A stretch of DNA of 64,000 nucleotides from Nitrospirota bacterium (lineage in GTDB: Bacteria; Nitrospirota; Nitrospiria; Nitrospirales; Nitrospiraceae): assembly GCA_016219645.1 (NCBI GenBank), contig JACRLR010000026.1, positions 1 to 64,000 of the forward strand. Direction: 5' to 3'. The notes below the pieces were generated by a model. It worked only from the letters and a program-made list of their open reading frames with translations, was not told the DNA's origin and searched no databases. Below, in pieces: positions 60,120 through 64,000 of this stretch. The translations under genes and the position numbers were made by a program. Numbering within the stretch: position 1 is the first letter of the stretch; each line of letters opens with the position of its first letter.

Positions 60120-61736
60120 ATGTCGGATCCTACGGTAGTGACCCCAGCGCCAACGAATACACAGGATGAAACTCGCTCGGTGGTCAAAGCGGCCGGAGTG
60201 ATCGGCGTGGCCACCTTCTCCAGCCGTATCCTTGGTTTCATCCGTGATATGGTGCTTGCGAGGCTCTTTGGTGCAACACCAGCGGCAGATGCCTTCTTCG
60301 TAGCCTATCGAGTCCCCAACTTGCTTCGTGAACTATTTGCGGAAGGATCGATGTCTTCCGCCTTCATTCCGGTCTTCACTGAATATCAGACGCAAAAATC
60401 GAAACGAGATGCCTGGGAACTGGCGAGCGCGGTCTTCACTACACTGCTGACGATTGTCATAGGCGTCACCCTCGTGGGGATTCTTGCTGCATCCGGGATC
60501 GTCTGGCTTCTGGCGCCAGGGTTTCATAACGACCCCGTGAGGCTGGGCATGACCACGTTGCTCACGCAGATTATGTTTCCCTATCTGATCTTTATCAGCC
60601 TGGCTGCATTGGCCATGGGAATCCTGAATTCCATGCGCGCCTTCGCGGCGCCAGCCTTCTCACCAGTGTTCTTCAACATTTTTATCATCGGCTGCGCGCT
60701 GTTTCTATCGCCGATGATGTCCGAGCCGATCCTGGGCGTCGCCATTGGGGTCGTCGCCGGAGGCTTGGCACAGTTCCTCATGCAACTGCCGGGCTTGAGT
60801 CTGCGTGGCATGCTATTCGGGTTCCGGTTCAACCCGGGCCATCCCGGTGTCCGGCGGATCGGGGCACTGATGGTGCCATCGCTTCTCGGTCTTTCCGTGA
60901 CGCAGATCAATATCACCATAAGCACGATCCTCGCCTCTTTTTTCGCCGGTGGACCGACCTATTTGTTTTACGGCATGCGCCTCATCCAGTTTCCTCTGGG
61001 CATCTTCGGCGTCGCACTGGCCACAGCCATTCTGCCCACGCTCTCGGCACAGGCCGCGCGCGGGGCACTGGCGGAATTGCGCACGACCTTTGGATTCGGC
61101 CTTCGCATGATCCTCTTTATCATGCTACCGGCGATGCTGGGTTTGATCCTTCTACGTCAGCCGATTGTTCATCTGTTCTTCGAGCACGGAACCTTTACGG
61201 CACACGATACGGCTGAAACCGCAGTGGCAGTGCTCTGCTATTCAGTAGGTCTCTGGGCATTCGGTGGAGTCCGCATTATCGTTTCAGCCTTCTATTCTTT
61301 GCAAGATACGCGCACACCCGCCATCTCGGCAGCAATTGCCGTCGCAGCCAACCTCGTTTTCTCGCTCCTCCTGATGTCGTCTCTTGGCGCGGCAGGCCTC
61401 GCCCTGGCCACAGCATTGGCGGCAATGGTAAACGGAGGCATCTTGATCGTCGTGCTGCACCGTCGACTAGGCGGTGTGGACTGGGGATCAGTGGGACGCT
61501 CATTACTCCGTGTGCTGATCGCATCCGTGCCGTTGGTCATAGTCTGTGCCTGGGTGACCACGGCACAGGTCTGGACCCATCCCGGTGAATGGGTCGAGAA
61601 GTCGATCATGCTCTGTATGGCGATTGGAGTGAGTGCCGTCGGATATCTGGGCATCCACGCCCTACTGAGGTCAGAAGAGCTCAAGTTGGTATGGGAAATG
61701 TTGCGGAAAAAACTGGGCCGAGTCACGGCTCATTGA
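60120..61736 (+). CDS. murJ: Lipid II flippase MurJ
   Basis: A 538-residue polytopic MATE/MOP-superfamily protein with about 14 membrane spans: GVATFSSRILGFIRDMVLAR, RVPNLLRELFAEGSMSSAFI and IQFPLGIFGVALATAILPTL are MurJ/MviN signatures. It moves lipid-linked peptidoglycan precursor across the inner membrane. Confidence 0.95.
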   Translation: MSDPTVVTPAPTNTQDETRSVVKAAGVIGVATFSSRILGFIRDMVLARLFGATPAADAFFVAYRVPNLLRELFAEGSMSSAFIPVFTEYQTQKSKRDAWELASAVFTTLLTIVIGVTLVGILAASGIVWLLAPGFHNDPVRLGMTTLLTQIMFPYLIFISLAALAMGILNSMRAFAAPAFSPVFFNIFIIGCALFLSPMMSEPILGVAIGVVAGGLAQFLMQLPGLSLRGMLFGFRFNPGHPGVRRIGALMVPSLLGLSVTQINITISTILASFFAGGPTYLFYGMRLIQFPLGIFGVALATAILPTLSAQAARGALAELRTTFGFGLRMILFIMLPAMLGLILLRQPIVHLFFEHGTFTAHDTAETAVAVLCYSVGLWAFGGVRIIVSAFYSLQDTRTPAISAAIAVAANLVFSLLLMSSLGAAGLALATALAAMVNGGILIVVLHRRLGGVDWGSVGRSLLRVLIASVPLVIVCAWVTTAQVWTHPGEWVEKSIMLCMAIGVSAVGYLGIHALLRSEELKLVWEMLRKKLGRVTAH

Positions 61737-61744
61737 GGTCACAC

Positions 61745-62269
61745 ATGCGACAAGCGATCGTCTTCAAGTCACGATGGGGCTGGATGGGCGTTTCAGAAAC
61801 GACACAGGGGATCGATGTTGTGGTATTGCCGAAGTCCTCGCAGCGAGCCGTGCTGACAGAGTTGCAATTGCCCGAGACCGCCTTGTTGGAAGGCCGCACT
61901 TCTCCACGACTACGGGAGGCACAGGCACAATTAACCGGCTATCTGGCAGGGAAACGGAGGTCCTTCGACCTGCCACTGGACCTCACAAGGGGAACGAACT
62001 TCCAGCAGAAGGTCTGGCAGACCCTTTGCCGTGTCTCTTATGGCCGACTTCGATCCTATCAGTGGGTGGCTGTCCGTATCGGAGGTAGTGAGTACGCTCG
62101 TGCCGTCGGTAATGCCGTCGGAGCGAATCCGATGCCGATTGTGATTCCTTGCCATCGGATTGTAAGCCAGGATAAGTCGCTCGGCGGATTCTCAGGCGGC
62201 TTAGATACGAAACGAAAGCTGCTCACGCTCGAGGGAACCTTGGCTGAACTCCGACCGGAACCATCATAA
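61745..62269 (+). CDS. ogt: Methylated-DNA-protein cysteine methyltransferase
   Basis: A 174-residue O6-alkylguanine repair protein. GTNFQQKVWQTLCRVSYGRL, the acceptor motif PIVIPCHRIV and GGFSGGLDTKRKLLTLE are present. The start at 61745 lies eight bases after murJ; the longer frame from 61589 overlaps murJ and is a shadow. Confidence 0.93.
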   Translation: MRQAIVFKSRWGWMGVSETTQGIDVVVLPKSSQRAVLTELQLPETALLEGRTSPRLREAQAQLTGYLAGKRRSFDLPLDLTRGTNFQQKVWQTLCRVSYGRLRSYQWVAVRIGGSEYARAVGNAVGANPMPIVIPCHRIVSQDKSLGGFSGGLDTKRKLLTLEGTLAELRPEPS

Positions 62270-62272
62270 CCG

Positions 62273-62722
62273 ATGAAGGCCGTGATTCAGCGGGTGACCA
62301 GGGCGGCGGTTCACGTTGATGGCCAGACCGTGGGGCAGATCGAATCCGGTCTCCTTATCCTGCTAGGTGTGGCAAAAGGCGACGGAGAATCGGACGGCCG
62401 GTATCTCGTCGAAAAGATTTGCACTCTTCGAATTTTTTCCGATGAAGACGGGAAGATGAACCGCTCGCTGGTGGACATCGGGGGATCTGTTTTGCTGGTT
62501 TCTCAGTTTACGTTGATGGGCAGGACGGCGAATGGCCGTCGCCCGAGCTTTGAGGAGGCGGCACCACTAGAAGAAGCCAAGCGACTCTACGAGCAGGTCG
62601 CGGCAGGTTTTCGCCGCCATGGAACGCATGTAGAAACCGGGGTTTTTGCCGCACACATGCACGTCGAGTTGCTGAACGACGGGCCGGTGACCTTTGTGCT
62701 CGATAGTCGAGGCTCAAGCTGA
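62273..62722 (+). CDS. dtd: D-aminoacyl-tRNA deacylase
   Basis: A 149-residue proofreading enzyme that hydrolyses D-aminoacyl-tRNA. MKAVIQRVTRAAVHVDG, VSQFTLMGRTANGRRPSF and LLNDGPVTFVLDS (cross-subunit GP motif) are diagnostic. Three bases after ogt, so co-transcribed. Confidence 0.96.
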   Translation: MKAVIQRVTRAAVHVDGQTVGQIESGLLILLGVAKGDGESDGRYLVEKICTLRIFSDEDGKMNRSLVDIGGSVLLVSQFTLMGRTANGRRPSFEEAAPLEEAKRLYEQVAAGFRRHGTHVETGVFAAHMHVELLNDGPVTFVLDSRGSS

Positions 62723-63002
62723 CAGACTGCTCAGAAGCCCACCGATTCAGGAGGCCGTTTCGGGCCCGTCTCGTCAATGTCCTTGGTCTGGATTGATGAG
62801 TAAAAGCTGCCAGACAGATCACAAATGATGGTGACGGCCTGTTGATCTACTACTTTTGTACTGCTTGCAGGTTCTGCCAGTTCAGATCTATGCTCAAGTC
62901 TGTCTTGTGAGGACCGATAGAGGCCATAGGACCGACAACGGCGCTTCGATCAACACCTGGTATACTGAATTTGCACGTATTCGGAATGTTTGGGAGAGGA
63001 AT

Positions 63003-63569
63003 ATGGGAACGGAAGTCCCATTACAGCATCCACTCCGACGGCTCTTCGACGCCCTGACCGAGAAAAGCTTCACGGAACATCTCGGATGGGCCGACCCCAA
63101 CGTCACGGACTACCTGTCCAACCTGCTCGTCGAATTTACCCACACTGACCGACTCTATAAAATTAGGAATCGGCAAAACCGCCCAGTCGACACGGTGGTA
63201 GACCTGTTGTTCGAATCGGAAGTGTTGCTCGAAGCACAGTCGATGGATCGCGAACGGGACGTGCATCAACATATCGGTGATTTCACGTTGTTCATGGCAG
63301 GGCTCTTTCCTGAATATCTGCGACGCCTCAAGACAGCGGGATTGATCTACCATAAGGATTTCCTCGTCGACTACATGAAAACGGGAAAGCGCTCTTACGG
63401 GATCGTCGCGCAAATAGCTGACGGTCCATCCTCAGAGAACCCTCCGCTGTTCCGAAAACTCTCCGACAACTTCGAGCTCTGCGTCACTGGACTGGGATTC
63501 GTGCGGTCAGATCTGGACCGCATGAAAGATCCTGCGTACCGGCAGGCTCGAAACCTTCTCCTCAATTGA
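63003..63569 (+). CDS. Conserved hypothetical protein, 189 residues
   Basis: A soluble, mostly helical protein (LRRLFDALTEKSFTEHLGWA, VDTVVDLLFESEVLLEAQSM, GDFTLFMAGLFPEYLRRL). I recall similar hypothetical proteins in related genomes but no function. The start at 63003 follows GGGAGAGGAAT; the upstream in-frame region from 62856 looks non-coding. The 280-base gap before it holds only a possible -10 (TATACT near 62959). Confidence 0.65.
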   Translation: MGTEVPLQHPLRRLFDALTEKSFTEHLGWADPNVTDYLSNLLVEFTHTDRLYKIRNRQNRPVDTVVDLLFESEVLLEAQSMDRERDVHQHIGDFTLFMAGLFPEYLRRLKTAGLIYHKDFLVDYMKTGKRSYGIVAQIADGPSSENPPLFRKLSDNFELCVTGLGFVRSDLDRMKDPAYRQARNLLLN

Positions 63570-63678
63570 CCAGCTTCCGCTTCTCAGACAACTCGTGAAA
63601 TATTGAGTTGCGGGACCCGACAAGCCGGGGTAAATCCTGACGGACTTTTCAGCTTCTTGCCGGAGGCGTCGTGCAGCT

Positions 63679-64000
63679 CTACTTAAATGTCGAGATGAGT
63701 GCAAAGATAAAATCCATCGGAGTCGCAATCGCACATTTCAATGGGCCTTCGGGGGTAATGCAATCCTGTCCACCAATGTGTATACCGATTAACTTGGCGG
63801 CACCCCCCCGTGCGAACATGAAAACTGGTGCACCACTGTCGCCGCCAACGGCAAGGTAATCAGAAACAATCTGGCCCTTCTGCTCATCCTTGAGAAGAGT
63901 CTTGCCCTCTCGAATTTTTGGAATATTCAGCTCAGAGGTCTCCGCACCCCTTGGAATGATTGAAACCCGATATCCTGCGAGGTATACGGCCTTCTGCAAA
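63679..64000 (-). CDS. Trypsin-like serine protease, C-terminal part (cut by window edge)
   Basis: The readable 106 residues contain GGDSGAPVFMFARGGAAKLI, the catalytic Ser motif and following strands of chymotrypsin-fold peptidases, then LIGIHIGGQD. His and Asp of the triad lie beyond the right edge. No start codon with a ribosome site is visible in the window, so the gene continues upstream past position 64000. Confidence 0.75.
   Translation of the reverse strand, partial: LQKAVYLAGYRVSIIPRGAETSELNIPKIREGKTLLKDEQKGQIVSDYLAVGGDSGAPVFMFARGGAAKLIGIHIGGQDCITPEGPLKCAIATPMDFIFALISTFK

Noticed and set aside
1-64000. CRISPR array, prophage, intact insertion sequence or replication origin
   Set aside because: No regularly spaced repeats, phage structural genes, transposase or dnaA-box cluster were seen.

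Overview
The window looks like a chromosomal segment of a Nitrospira-type bacterium (Nitrospirota). This is an inference from gene content: an SmbP-like metal-binding protein, an Rrf2-controlled assimilatory sulfate operon with a siroheme reductase fused to a TusA-like tail, several SUMF1-domain proteins, and Gram-negative envelope genes (lpxC, murJ, a BamE-like lipoprotein). GC content is moderately high, genes are tightly packed, and no phage, CRISPR array or intact insertion sequence is visible.

Layout. 0-1 kb: SmbP-like gene with a damaged 5' end, a short palindrome and a degenerate PIN-toxin remnant. 1-8.7 kb (minus): sulfate assimilation operon rrf2 - sir/tusA fusion - cysH - trpD2-like - cysD - cysNC, with long inverted-repeat elements in or after its gaps. 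8.7-9.3 kb: a gene-poor stretch with a promoter-like sequence and a perfect 15-bp hairpin. 9.3-14.1 kb: pterin dehydratase, a RiPP-maturation-type radical SAM enzyme, an AhpD-like protein, suhB, a coiled-coil/HARE-HTH protein and a lysine-rich micro-ORF. 14.2-19.6 kb (minus): lpxC, a two-component pair whose kinase carries a Rossmann sensor domain, nrdR, glyA, rplI. 19.8-21.4 kb: an SF1-helicase-like protein without a Walker A lysine, then tRNA-Leu(CAG).

21.5-34.2 kb is the most interesting part. A MerR/B12-binding photoreceptor regulator of the CarH/LitR type faces about 11.7 kb of co-directional genes across a divergent promoter region carrying repeated ACATTGGAC boxes. These genes encode two zinc-ribbon paralogues, three secreted SUMF1-domain proteins (one fused to cytochrome c), two NAD(P)-dependent SDR proteins, a PDZ protein, a class I photolyase, a TudS-DUF1722 (RudS-type) tRNA 4-thiouridine desulfidase, a CbiX-like chelatase and several tiny ORFs. 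I read this as a light/B12-regulated photoprotection island; repair of UV photoproducts and removal of the near-UV chromophore s4U from tRNA fit one purpose, while the envelope proteins are unexplained.

34.3-45.5 kb: a zinc-ribbon membrane protein, then argD-argF-argG-argH with a small lipoprotein, a B12-binding radical SAM protein with a STAS-like tail, and lysA-dapA-dapB. 45.6-64 kb: mixed housekeeping and envelope genes, including two more small zinc-ribbon proteins, transaldolase, family 5 uracil-DNA glycosylase, a lytic transglycosylase, glycerate kinase, a rifampicin-phosphotransferase-like PEP enzyme, exonuclease III, a PilZ protein, lemA with two TPM-domain genes, murJ, ogt, dtd and a truncated trypsin-like protease at the right edge.
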